Source: Clostridia bacterium (lineage in GTDB: Bacteria > Bacillota > Clostridia > Acetivibrionales > STF1-152). From it: a stretch of 36,306 nucleotides of DNA. The notes under the pieces were generated by a model, which saw only the letters and a list, made by a program, of their open reading frames with translations, ran no database searches and had not been told where the DNA came from. The stretch covers positions 1 to 36,306 of the forward strand of contig JANQLN010000089.1 in assembly GCA_028280575.1 (NCBI GenBank), read 5' to 3'. The position numbers were made by a program, and so were the translations under genes. This document shows, in pieces, positions 6,680 through 14,593 of the stretch (position 1 is the first letter of the stretch; every line of letters begins with the position of its first letter).

Positions 6680-7390
6680 TCAATCAAGAGGGTTCCATTT
6701 CTGGTCAGGGAAGAATGAGGTTGGGAATGGTGTTTTTGTTTTGTCACAGAATGTTGTACAATTCTGGGTTATGCAATTCGGCTGTTCAGGGGGAACAGGA
6801 CAATAGCCGAATGCCGGTATGAGAAGCTGTACAATGCATTCACATTTAACTACAAAAAAGCATCCGATGTCAAATGTAAGAACACCAGTTGTCGGATTTA
6901 TCATATCATTAAAGGCTTCACAAATAGCTTCCACTTTAATAATAGTTTTATCCACATCCCCGGTCTTTCCGCATTCATCAGGATAGAAAATCACTCCGAT
7001 CTGGGCAAAACAGCCCGGGCAGTAAATCTCGTTAATTGTCAGGTTAAAACCGGCTTCGTCGTTTTGGGTCAACTCATTTACCCCATCGGAATAGTGAATT
7101 GTGTAACCCACTTTTACAAACAGTTTGAGCTTTTTAAACCCTGGCTTTGCTACAGAATCAGTTTTTGATATTACCTTCATCTCCAAAATATCAAAATTAT
7201 CAATTTGTTCAAAGGTAAAAACTGGATTTACTATACCTGACCCGGGCAGCAGAGTTACCGTTCTGCTTACACAATCTCTTATAGCAACTTGGTCAAATAC
7301 TTTTGGTACCTGGATGCAAACCAGTTCATTGGGTAGCGGAAAACATTCCGGGTGCTGGATCTGCCCTGCTTCAATTTTCACATCTTCCAT
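6680..7390 (-). CDS. Cys-rich protein, possibly of the spore surface
   Basis: I do not recognise a firm family. The protein has 236 residues from the ATG at 7390, which has a strong AAGGAGG 8 nt upstream; an earlier ATG at 7426 lacks one. It has no signal peptide or membrane segment. It is rich in beta-prone residues and has about 15 cysteines, including CPGC, KCEC and a C-terminal NCITQNCTTFC. The opening HPECFPLPNELVCIQVPKVFDQ resembles the Cys-x-x-V-x-K-V-x-D opening seen in several clostridial proteins linked to spore coat or exosporium, but this is from memory. A CATA-N3-TA sequence, like a sigma-K -10 box, lies about 70 nt upstream with no convincing -35 partner. The gene stands alone with its own terminator. 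Confidence 0.6.
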   Translation of the reverse strand: MEDVKIEAGQIQHPECFPLPNELVCIQVPKVFDQVAIRDCVSRTVTLLPGSGIVNPVFTFEQIDNFDILEMKVISKTDSVAKPGFKKLKLFVKVGYTIHYSDGVNELTQNDEAGFNLTINEIYCPGCFAQIGVIFYPDECGKTGDVDKTIIKVEAICEAFNDMINPTTGVLTFDIGCFFVVKCECIVQLLIPAFGYCPVPPEQPNCITQNCTTFCDKTKTPFPTSFFPDQKWNPLD

Positions 7391-7631
7391 TAAACTTACC
7401 TCCTTGTTACATAATATTAGAAACATTTTACATAATCCTTTTGTAAATCGCCCATTTTTTATCCTATGGTAAAATACTTACATTAACATTATATTGGCAG
7501 TACAGTTCAAAGGTTACATATATTTTAGCTTATGTACATTCTTTTTTACATAACATAAAGGCGGTTTTGAGAGTGTGACAGCGGAAAAATGGTGAGAATC
7601 AATTGAGGTTTTTAAAAACAGTGTTTTTTAA

Positions 7632-8459
7632 TCAAGAGGGATTGTCTTCAAGAACAAGGCTTTTTACAATTATATCCATTTTGCTGATATTCAAAGCCGT
7701 CAGCCTTTCTACTTCTTCTACTGCTTCGGCTCTTACTTTTTCAATGAGGGGCTTTATCTTGTACCCGTATATCAATACAAGGTCCATTTCCATCATAATA
7801 CCTTCCGGTCTGTTTTCTACCCTGAAACGGGAAATTTTATGTACACCTTTTAATCTCATTACAACATGCTCAACAAGCTGGTAAACAGTATAGTCGGAAA
7901 TTGTATAATTTCCAAGATAGCTGAATGTCGGCCGTACAACCGATTTCTCTCCAACAAGCTGATATTTTCCCATACCCTTTCTCTTGAATATCTGAAGGGG
8001 ATCCAAAAAATAACCGGAAAAATCCTTTTTAATCTCAAAGGTAGGTACGGGTATTACATGCTTTCCCTGCTCCATGCGTGTAGAAAGTGCCTTTTTTATT
8101 TCGAATTCATCTGCTACTTCATTTATATAAACTCTTTTGCTTACAGCAGGAAAGCCAAGGTTTTTAGCAATAGTGTCCACCATACCCTCCGAAGTGCCAA
8201 GGATAAGTATGCCTTCCGGTTTATAAATCCTTAAGGCCATCCTTACTTCGTCCGCATGGTCCTTATGGACAAATAAGGCCCTCTTTATAGAGCCTATGCG
8301 AGTAGGCTCACGCTTTGCAGAAATCCCGGCTATAACCCTGTTGCCTTTGACCAGCAGGCCGTCATCTATTATATATTCAATTCCTCTTTCCTTTGCAACC
8401 CACAATGCCCTGTGACTTTTACCGGTACCACTGGGGCCAACAAACCCGATAATATCCAA
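7632..8459 (-). CDS. P-loop NTPase fused to an Asp23/Gls24-like domain
   Basis: The first ~120 residues form a P-loop domain with Walker A GPSGTGKS (8-15), so the protein probably binds ATP or GTP. The C-terminal part, roughly 180-270, looks like the Asp23/Gls24 (alkaline-shock) fold, with YTVYQLVEHVVMRLKGVHKI and the amphipathic helix PLIEKVRAEAVEEVERLT. There are no membrane segments. The start is TTG at 8459 with only a weak upstream GGATTTGAG, and no better start was found. A 9-bp hairpin lies 30 nt upstream in the leader. Its own job is unknown; the fusion suggests nucleotide-dependent envelope or stress sensing. Confidence 0.75.
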   Translation of the reverse strand: MDIIGFVGPSGTGKSHRALWVAKERGIEYIIDDGLLVKGNRVIAGISAKREPTRIGSIKRALFVHKDHADEVRMALRIYKPEGILILGTSEGMVDTIAKNLGFPAVSKRVYINEVADEFEIKKALSTRMEQGKHVIPVPTFEIKKDFSGYFLDPLQIFKRKGMGKYQLVGEKSVVRPTFSYLGNYTISDYTVYQLVEHVVMRLKGVHKISRFRVENRPEGIMMEMDLVLIYGYKIKPLIEKVRAEAVEEVERLTALNISKMDIIVKSLVLEDNPS

Positions 8460-8488
8460 AAAAACTCAAATCCTATATAAGATTAGGG

Positions 8489-8510
8489 CTTAAAGGCGGC
8501 TGCCTTTAAG
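8489..8510 (-). other. Leader hairpin upstream of the P-loop/Asp23 gene
   Basis: CTTAAAGGC (8489-8497) pairs with 8502-8510 around a GGCT loop, and the stem can extend by three more pairs on the outside. It has no U-run on the minus strand, so it is not a standard terminator. It sits 30 nt before the TTG start and could stabilise the mRNA or affect initiation. Confidence 0.35.
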
Positions 8511-8564
8511 TCCTACTATATATTCTAACCTCATTAACCAAACTATTCAACTTAATTTTATATG

Positions 8565-8597
8565 AAAAAAAGAGAGCATATGAGACTCTCTTTTTTT
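8565..8597 (-). terminator. Bidirectional terminator downstream of ytxC
   Basis: AAAAAAAGAGAG (8565-8576) pairs with 8586-8597 around a 9-nt loop, with A and T runs on both sides. It lies in the 343-bp gap between the P-loop gene (start 8459) and the end of ytxC (8803). The rest of the gap holds only A/T-rich sequence and a 12-bp palindrome (ACAATATATTGT, 8754-8765); no further gene is seen there. Confidence 0.7.
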
Positions 8598-8802
8598 CCC
8601 GGATAAATAAACCTTTTCATTAGTATATTACCATTTTCATCATGTGTAAACCATGCTTTTATCTTTTGTAAATAACATCAACTATCCCATCGTATGCCCT
8701 TTAAAAGTATCGCTTAGAACGGTCTGATTTTAGCAATACTTTATAGACACTACACAATATATTGTATCACTACGACAAATAATGTCAATATATATGATAA
8801 AA

Positions 8803-9711
8803 TTATTTTTTAATTTCATTATTTACATAACATAATGAGCAAAGCTCACATTTTTTGCATATAGCAATCCTGCCGGCAAAAACATTTTTAATAGTCTCCA
8901 GCAGCTCTTTATTTTTAAAATAATGACTCCTGTGTATAATAACCTTTCCCGGAGCCAATGTAATCAGCGAGCTTACAAGCAAATCGTCATAGCTTATTTC
9001 CCCTTCATGGAACTCATCAATTAACTCCCTTATACATTCTCCTGCAATTTCCCTTTTTTTATGGTCCAGCAGTACATATTTTCCGTCACATGTAGGATTA
9101 ACATGGATAATATTGAACTTTGGCTCTTGTATTTCCACAAAATACCTGAGCAGCTTGATAAATTCCCTGTATTCCCTTTCCATAAGGAAGCCGTCAACTG
9201 CTTTATCAACTATTTCTTCCAAGTCTTTTATATAATCCTTTAGCCTAAAATTTACAAATCCGTCTAAAATCAGGCTGTTTGAGCTTTCAAAATAGTCAAG
9301 CAGCTTTCTGATAATGATATTACGCCGTCTTATTTGAAAAAGGTTGTTAACAAAATTTTTATCTTCATTGTCAAGTATTTTCTTTACCGAATTATATATT
9401 TGTTTCTTTTCATTATTACTGAAATAACAATAATTTGTATTAATAATTCTGCTTATCAACCTTTCCTCGTAATTTCTTACAATATAGTCGGCCAGAATAG
9501 TAGATACATTATTTATTAATGAATTATAGTACTGGACCGGTTTTTTGTTTTTTTCTTTATCATTTATGCTGCATATGACAGAAGTTGTACCTTCGTCATT
9601 TATTCTATCTATAGTAAATTCCGTCCCATCATTTTTTCTATTGCTCAACCTGCTTAAAAAATACTGTTCAATATCGTCATTGTCAGCTACACCTATACTG
9701 AGGAATTGCAT
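8803..9711 (-). CDS. ytxC: Sporulation protein YtxC-like
   Basis: The sequence matches the YtxC family of endospore formers in length and pattern: an N-terminal segment (MQFLSIGVADNDDIEQYFL), a helical middle with IIRKLLDYFE and LDGFVNFRLKDY, and the acidic segment GECIRELIDEFHEGEISYDDLL. It ends in a Cys-x2-Cys-x2-Cys-x2-Cys motif (CKKCELCSLC) that could hold a metal. I place the start at the ATG at 9711 (302 residues), where family members begin. The frame stays open to an ATG at 9753, which has no ribosome binding site. The biochemical function is not established. The gene supports a spore-forming host. Confidence 0.8.
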   Translation of the reverse strand: MQFLSIGVADNDDIEQYFLSRLSNRKNDGTEFTIDRINDEGTTSVICSINDKEKNKKPVQYYNSLINNVSTILADYIVRNYEERLISRIINTNYCYFSNNEKKQIYNSVKKILDNEDKNFVNNLFQIRRRNIIIRKLLDYFESSNSLILDGFVNFRLKDYIKDLEEIVDKAVDGFLMEREYREFIKLLRYFVEIQEPKFNIIHVNPTCDGKYVLLDHKKREIAGECIRELIDEFHEGEISYDDLLVSSLITLAPGKVIIHRSHYFKNKELLETIKNVFAGRIAICKKCELCSLCYVNNEIKK

Positions 9712-9989
9712 ACCAATCTCACATCCCTTCTTTCTAAAAAATGTCAATAGCATATAAACGATATTCCTATTTCAATATATATTATATGTACAAATAGAAA
9801 GTAAGTTACTAAGCAAAAACTATATTATATAGTCAAAAGTGGCAAAATAAATTGAGTTATAAAATTTTTAAGTGACGAGCATAATAAATATTTGATAATA
9901 TAATCACCATTTTTTTTTACATTCATAGTATACTATATGGAGCATATTTAATTCCTGCAATATCATTACATATAGAGGATGTAATAATT

Positions 9990-10046
9990 TTGGCAAAATC
10001 AAAAACTAACCGTCATTCTTTTTGGGAATGGCAGTTGTTTAAATAA
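9990..10046 (+). CDS. Possible 18-residue peptide
   Basis: A TTG start 8 nt after GAGGATG opens a frame reading MAKSKTNRHSFWEWQLFK, followed at once by a GC-rich hairpin (10048-10072). The basic N-terminal half and the aromatic FWEWQLF tail would suit a small amphipathic or membrane-associated peptide. I know of no family. It lies in the 515-bp gap between ytxC and the DUF378 gene, which otherwise holds A/T-rich sequence and the inverted repeat at 10135-10195. It could be chance; the support is the ribosome binding site and the adjacent hairpin. Confidence 0.35.
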   Translation: MAKSKTNRHSFWEWQLFK

Positions 10047-10047
10047 A

Positions 10048-10072
10048 CCGCGCCTTATGTTTTAAGGCGCGG
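10048..10072 (+). terminator. GC-rich hairpin after the 18-residue ORF
   Basis: CCGCGCCTT (10048-10056) pairs perfectly with 10064-10072 around a 7-nt loop. The downstream T content is modest (CTGTTTCG), so termination on the plus strand is plausible but not certain. No minus-strand gene ends nearby that would need it. Confidence 0.5.
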
Positions 10073-10134
10073 CTGTTTCGTGACTTATAATTCCATGAAT
10101 TAATAATATCCACCAAGTAAATAATAAATTAAGA

Positions 10135-10195
10135 AATAAACAAATAATATAAATTTACACCCATTAAATTTTCTGCAATTTATTATTTGTTTATT
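10135..10195. repeat. Long inverted repeat upstream of the DUF378 gene
   Basis: AATAAACAAATAAT (10135-10148) is the exact reverse complement of 10182-10195. With a 2-nt bulge the pairing extends to about 19 bp, leaving a loop of roughly 25 nt. It ends 32 nt before the TTG start of the DUF378 gene. It could be a leader hairpin or a paired protein site. Confidence 0.5.
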
Positions 10196-10226
10196 CACAA
10201 AAACAAGCAAAGGAGTTGTTTTCAAA

Positions 10227-10442
10227 TTGGATAGAACACCGCTTGACAGATTGGCCTTGATACTGATCATCGTAGGTGCCCTGAATTGGCTTCTGGTAGG
10301 CCTATTTGAATATGATCTTGTTGCAGCAATATTTGGTGGTGAAACAGCTTTTATCAGCAAGGTCGTATACACACTTGTTGGTATCGCAGGTCTTTACAGC
10401 ATTAGCCTTTTATTTAGGGAAAAGGTTCCTGCCAGAGAGTAA
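10227..10442 (+). CDS. DUF378 small membrane protein
   Basis: This 71-residue protein has two hydrophobic helices (LALILIIVGALNWLLVGL at about 8-25 and VVYTLVGIAGLYSISLLF near 45-62) joined by a short loop. The family hallmark GALNWLLVG is intact. DUF378 proteins are small inner-membrane proteins of unknown function, common in Firmicutes. The start is TTG at 10227, with AAAGGAG about 11 nt upstream, slightly long. The gene stands alone, with an inverted repeat before it and a terminator after it. Confidence 0.85.
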   Translation: MDRTPLDRLALILIIVGALNWLLVGLFEYDLVAAIFGGETAFISKVVYTLVGIAGLYSISLLFREKVPARE

Positions 10443-10463
10443 CGCTTCAAAAAACAGGTTTTT

Positions 10464-10492
10464 CCATCTGCATCCTTAAAAGGTGCAGGTGG
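10464..10492 (+). terminator. Terminator of the DUF378 gene
   Basis: The arms 10464-10474 and 10482-10492 pair over about 11 positions, including two G-U pairs, and are followed by ACTCTTTT. It lies 20 nt after the DUF378 stop and before the convergent response regulator gene ending at 10524. Confidence 0.6.
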
Positions 10493-10523
10493 ACTCTTTT
10501 CACAAGTGAAAGTTAATTATATT

Positions 10524-11150
10524 TCAATCAAAATTTTTAACATAATATATTGCAAGCTGTGTCCTGTCCCTTAAATTAAGCTTTTCTAAGATGGTGGTTA
10601 CATAATTTCTTACCGTTCCTTCACTCAAATACAGGGTATCGGCTATCTCCCGGTTGGAAAGTCCATCTCCCACAAGCTTTAATATGTCAAGCTCCCTTTG
10701 TGTTATCCCGGGTTGTTCAAGCTTTGTTTTTTTATCCTCCTTCAGCATTGCAGAGAGGGCGCCCGCCACTTCCTTTTCCAGAACCATATTCCCTTTCATT
10801 ACTGCCCTGAGACTTTCAATAATACTGTCTGAGGGCTGGCTTTTCAAGATATAGCCTTCTGCCCCGCTTTTTAATGCTTCCCTGATATATTCATCGTCCT
10901 TAAATGTGGTAAGGATAACAACCTTGACTTTTTTAAAATGCTGTTTTACCAGCCTTGTACCCAGTACTCCGTCCATCACAGGCATTCTTACGTCCATCAG
11001 TAAAATATCAGGCACTTCCTTTTTACATATCTCAAATGCTTCCTGCCCGTTTGAAGCAGTGCCAACAACTTCAATATCATCTTCAATATCCAGTAAAATC
11101 TTAAGCCCGTCCCTGACAAGCCCGTCGTCGTCTGCTATGATTATTTTCAA
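10524..11150 (-). CDS. NarL/FixJ-family response regulator (LnrK-like)
   Basis: The 208-residue protein has a receiver domain (1-120) with acidic pocket Asp7-Asp9, phospho-acceptor Asp53 in LLMDVRMPVMDG, and the switch Thr and Lys in VVILTTF and YILKSQ. A LuxR-type helix-turn-helix follows (about 145-205; ITQRELDILKL, SNREIADTLYLSEGTVRNYV). It should be phosphorylated by the kinase encoded 27 bp upstream and regulate the ABC exporter next to it, as LnrK does in linearmycin-resistance loci. The order (exporter first, regulators after) differs from lnrJKLMN, so autoregulation is an inference. Confidence 0.9.
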   Translation of the reverse strand: MKIIIADDDGLVRDGLKILLDIEDDIEVVGTASNGQEAFEICKKEVPDILLMDVRMPVMDGVLGTRLVKQHFKKVKVVILTTFKDDEYIREALKSGAEGYILKSQPSDSIIESLRAVMKGNMVLEKEVAGALSAMLKEDKKTKLEQPGITQRELDILKLVGDGLSNREIADTLYLSEGTVRNYVTTILEKLNLRDRTQLAIYYVKNFD

Positions 11151-11177
11151 GTACGCTGCCTCCTTTAACCATATTTT

Positions 11178-12254
11178 TTATATTTCCTTTTTATCCTTGG
11201 GTAATATACATACTATTATAAAGCCATTACTGCCATTTACGCTAAAAGTTCCTCCCGCATTAATTACCCTTTCTTTCATTCCGCTAAGTCCCATGCCTTC
11301 CTCGATTTGACCGCATCCTTTTCCATCATCCCTTATGTAAAGGCGGGTGAATTTATTGTTTATGTCAATATTGATTTCTACATGGCGGGCACCCGAGTGC
11401 CTGGAAATATTAGTTAAAGCTTCTTTTATATTTATAGCAAGCAGTTCCAAATGGGAAGAGGGTATTGAATTAAAATCACCCGTAAATTCAAAATTTACTT
11501 TACAGTATCCGAAATTTTTTATAATCGCTTTTATATAATCCACCCCAAGGTTCTCTTTAGGCTTTAAACGGTATACCGTATCCCTCAGCATTGCAAGTGC
11601 TCCAGACAGGGCATTTATTGAGTTGTCCAGCATTTTTTCAGATTCGGCAGGTTTTTTAAATCTCAACTTCCGGGAGGCCTGGAGCTGGATCAGTATGCCT
11701 GCAATTTTATGCCCTGCACTGTCATGAATTTCCCTGGCTATCCTGTTTCTTTCATTTACCTGTGCAAACCTTTGAGTTTCTTTTATAGAATTTAACAGTT
11801 TATTTTTCGTCCCTTCAAGCTCATATCTTAATCTCCTCTCATTGTCCAGCAAAATCCTTAATTTTTCTGTTTTTTTATAAGCCCTGGCCATTATATAACC
11901 AAACAAACCGCTTATAAAGGCTATCAGCATATATACAGCAAGGCTTACATCACCTTGAAAAATATATGCCATAATAAAAATAGCGGCAGCTGCTGCAGGG
12001 TATACACCTTCAAAGACAAAATCGTAAACAGGCACGCAGAGAAGCAGTGCAATACTGTTTTGAAAATATGCCCCTATTAATATTGCCGCAAAATAAAAAT
12101 ATGTTATAAGCCTTCTATTACAATACTTTTCCTTGAAAATATTTAAAGCTGTAATTATGAGTATCAAAAAAACCTCAAAAAAACCTATTTGGGCATTTGT
12201 AATAAGTGATACCAGTATATATGCCAGAAAAAGCCCTTTAAATATATTTTTCAC
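11178..12254 (-). CDS. Membrane sensor histidine kinase, DesK/LnrJ-like
   Basis: About five or six N-terminal membrane helices with almost no extracellular loop are followed by a HisKA_3 dimerisation domain (NRIAREIHDSAGHKI; phospho-His177 in this numbering) and a HATPase domain with the N-box KEALTNISRHS and the G-boxes DDGKGCG and GMGLSGMKER. Such kinases sense signals within the membrane. I chose the GTG at 12254, giving a typical MKNIFKGLF start with GGTGAT 7 nt upstream. The longest frame starts with TTG at 12302, but that codon overlaps the terminator of the upstream operon and the -35 box of a good promoter. With the response regulator it forms a two-component system for the adjacent exporter. 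Confidence 0.85.
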   Translation of the reverse strand: MKNIFKGLFLAYILVSLITNAQIGFFEVFLILIITALNIFKEKYCNRRLITYFYFAAILIGAYFQNSIALLLCVPVYDFVFEGVYPAAAAAIFIMAYIFQGDVSLAVYMLIAFISGLFGYIMARAYKKTEKLRILLDNERRLRYELEGTKNKLLNSIKETQRFAQVNERNRIAREIHDSAGHKIAGILIQLQASRKLRFKKPAESEKMLDNSINALSGALAMLRDTVYRLKPKENLGVDYIKAIIKNFGYCKVNFEFTGDFNSIPSSHLELLAINIKEALTNISRHSGARHVEINIDINNKFTRLYIRDDGKGCGQIEEGMGLSGMKERVINAGGTFSVNGSNGFIIVCILPKDKKEI

Positions 12255-12273
12255 TTGAATTATCACCAAACCA

Positions 12274-12302
12274 ATTATACCAAAAAAACAGGCCATTAAC
12301 AA
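12274..12302 (-). promoter_or_regulatory. Promoter of the kinase-regulator pair inside a terminator
   Basis: On the minus strand TTGTTA (12302-12297) and TATAAT (12279-12274) are 17 nt apart, with a consensus -10. The -35 box is formed by the loop of the exporter operon's terminator hairpin. Transcription would begin near 12267, leaving a very short leader before the GTG at 12254. This allows the regulators to be expressed apart from the exporter. Confidence 0.6.
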
Positions 12303-12315
12303 CGGCCTGTTTTTT
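12283..12315 (-). terminator. Terminator of the exporter operon
   Basis: AAAAAACAGGCC (12304-12315 read on the minus strand) pairs with 12283-12294 around a 9-nt loop and ends in a run of seven U. It lies 15 nt beyond the stop of the second permease gene. It looks bidirectional. Confidence 0.85.
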
Positions 12316-12329
12316 ATTCCATATTTATG

Positions 12330-13442
12330 CTATTTTGCTACATCCACTCTTTTCCACGATGCAAGCAAAGAGAAAAGGACCGTAAAACCAACTATGGCAG
12401 AAATTTCACTTATTACGCCTGAAAAATTATTTCCCTGCAATATTTTTTCATAAGCTTTCATAATCCAGGTTACGGGAACAAAAAGTGCAATTTTTTGCAG
12501 CAGCTCAGGCATGATTTCCATAGGCCACCATGCTCCTCCCAGCATACACATGGGAGAAAGCAGCAGGGACGTAATAAGACCCGATTGCCTCATATTGCTT
12601 GATACCGTGTTGATTGCTACTCCCAAGGCTACACTGCATAGTGAAAAAAACAATGATGCTATAATAATGGATGGAAAATTAGCTCCAAAATCCATTTTCA
12701 AAATACCTGCCATAAAAGTGAAAATCAAAAGTATTTGCAGTGCGGACATTGCAAAGAAGCTAAGCAGGCTTTGGAGCATATAATCGGATACTTTCATAGA
12801 ACCCGACAATATCCTGTAATATACCTTTTTTTGTTTGTCCTCAATCATTATCCTGGCCCCCAGGGAAGGGAGGAAAATCATCCCCATTACCAAAAAACCA
12901 AGCTGGGACGTCGAAATACGCTTTACACTGTTCTTACCCTCACTGTCTACGAAATAGCTTTCTGATTTTAAAACAGCATTTTGATAAGCACTCATTCCTT
13001 CGTAGAAAATATCCTTATCCCCACCGGCTTCAAGGGCAATGTTGGCTGCGGCATTCATAAAGTTTTCAATACTTAAATCCACAGGCATAGACAAATTTGT
13101 CTCCTGCAGGCTCACTGCTTTTACATGCACATCCTCATTGCTGATTATCTTATCTGTTAAGCCCTCATCCATAATTATTACTACATCCAGCAATTGCCCG
13201 AATATTTTTTTATTCACATCATCTTCATCAATTTTGACAATGCTGCATTTGCCGTCCAAGCTCTGGGCAAGTGCCAAAGTAAAGGGCGTGTTATCATTAT
13301 CCACTATACCGCACTTTATTCCACGAGAGCCGCCGCCTGCATAGCTTATGAATGATATTAAAACAACAGGTACTACAATCATAAAAACAAGATTTAGCCT
13401 TTTCCTCAGAAGTCTTTTCATATTGTTTAAAAAAATGATCAA
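12330..13442 (-). CDS. ABC-2 permease, second subunit (LnrN-like)
   Basis: The 370-residue permease has the ABC-2 layout: one N-terminal membrane helix (LNLVFMIVVPVVLISFISYA), a large extracytoplasmic domain, and five C-terminal helices beginning near LGFLVMGMIFL. The start is TTG at 13442, 8 nt after GGAGG, overlapping the TGA of the upstream permease (TTGA), which indicates translational coupling. The frame is open further up but would overlap that gene by 64 bp without a ribosome binding site. It should pair with the first permease and the ATPase to export or remove a membrane-active compound. Confidence 0.85.
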   Translation of the reverse strand: MIIFLNNMKRLLRKRLNLVFMIVVPVVLISFISYAGGGSRGIKCGIVDNDNTPFTLALAQSLDGKCSIVKIDEDDVNKKIFGQLLDVVIIMDEGLTDKIISNEDVHVKAVSLQETNLSMPVDLSIENFMNAAANIALEAGGDKDIFYEGMSAYQNAVLKSESYFVDSEGKNSVKRISTSQLGFLVMGMIFLPSLGARIMIEDKQKKVYYRILSGSMKVSDYMLQSLLSFFAMSALQILLIFTFMAGILKMDFGANFPSIIIASLFFSLCSVALGVAINTVSSNMRQSGLITSLLLSPMCMLGGAWWPMEIMPELLQKIALFVPVTWIMKAYEKILQGNNFSGVISEISAIVGFTVLFSLLASWKRVDVAK

Positions 13443-14566
13443 TTCAATCTCCTCCTTCCTGCAATCACCGAAACGATTCCCATTAGAAGAATCATTACCC
13501 ATAATATTGCAACACTGGAAATGGTCTGTCCTGAAAATTCACCGTAAATTGAATTAAAAAAGGCCGTATGCACCAGTTTACTTGGCAAAAGGTCAATCAG
13601 CGAACTCTCAATTCTTATCCATACGTATCCGCCTGAAATAAATGTCATAACAGGAATTATTGTTGATAAGGCAGCATTTGCAATTTTTACATCCTTTGCA
13701 ACCATCACTGTCATAAGTCCCATGCTTACGGAAAAAACCGCCAGGGTGAATGCAATAAAAAGCACCTGAGCCATGTTGCTGCCCCAGTTTACATTGTATA
13801 CCAGTTTGGTAAAGAAAATAATTACAAGTGCCTGTATATAGACCGTAAAAACTGTTCCTGCAATTTTACCCGTAAAATGGCTTGACAATCTGACCGGTGT
13901 ACTAAACAGCCTGTTTCGCATTCCTTCAAGATAATCATCGCCCATACCATCAACAGAATACAGGGAACCATACATTATCATCAATACAAGTATTGTAACT
14001 CCGTAGTAGTCCAGGGCACGCGGAATATTTCCTTTTGCGGAAAGGGGGACCCTCTGCAGTAAATCCTTTCTTACCAGGCCTTCCATATTTCCCCCTATTG
14101 ATGATTTGGCAATGGTTATATTGGCACCGCTTATAAAATTTTCCACAATATTGTCCACAAGCATGGAACTGAATGTCTTAGTTTTCCTATGATATATTTT
14201 TATCGGTGCTTCTTGTCCCAAGTTGATTTTTTCAAAAGTACCTTTTTCTATTACAATCATTGCAGATACTTTACCTTCTTTTAAAAGCTCCATACCGGAT
14301 TCATAAGATTCAACCCTGTTTATTTCCAAAATATCCTTTATCTCTTCCGTATTAATAAAGCTTTCAAATCTTTCGGATAAAACAGACTTATCCATATTTA
14401 TAAAAACTGCTTTTCTCCTGCTGATGTTCTGCACATCATATGCCCTGCCAAGGGCACTTCCCAGTATTAATACCGTTATAATGGCTATAAGTATCACCTC
14501 AGCCATAGATTTTAAATCGCGCAAGTTCCTCAATAACGTATACCATGCTATATTTAAAGCTTTCAT
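13439..14566 (-). CDS. ABC-2 permease, first subunit (LnrM-like)
   Basis: At 375 residues it shares the plan of the next gene: an N-terminal helix (AEVILIAIITVLILGSALG), an extracytoplasmic domain up to about residue 205, then helices including VTILVLMIMYGSLYSV, VLFIAFTLAVFSVSMGLMTV and a C-terminal VAILWVMILLMGIVSVIAG. GGTGAG lies 4 nt before the ATG, and the gene starts 27 bp after the ATPase stop. It is the membrane half of an ABC exporter; the substrate cannot be deduced, though the kinase-regulator pair suggests an antibiotic or lipid-like inducer. Confidence 0.85.
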   Translation of the reverse strand: MKALNIAWYTLLRNLRDLKSMAEVILIAIITVLILGSALGRAYDVQNISRRKAVFINMDKSVLSERFESFINTEEIKDILEINRVESYESGMELLKEGKVSAMIVIEKGTFEKINLGQEAPIKIYHRKTKTFSSMLVDNIVENFISGANITIAKSSIGGNMEGLVRKDLLQRVPLSAKGNIPRALDYYGVTILVLMIMYGSLYSVDGMGDDYLEGMRNRLFSTPVRLSSHFTGKIAGTVFTVYIQALVIIFFTKLVYNVNWGSNMAQVLFIAFTLAVFSVSMGLMTVMVAKDVKIANAALSTIIPVMTFISGGYVWIRIESSLIDLLPSKLVHTAFFNSIYGEFSGQTISSVAILWVMILLMGIVSVIAGRRRLN

Positions 14567-14593
14567 TTTCTCACCGCCTTTAAAAATATAAAC

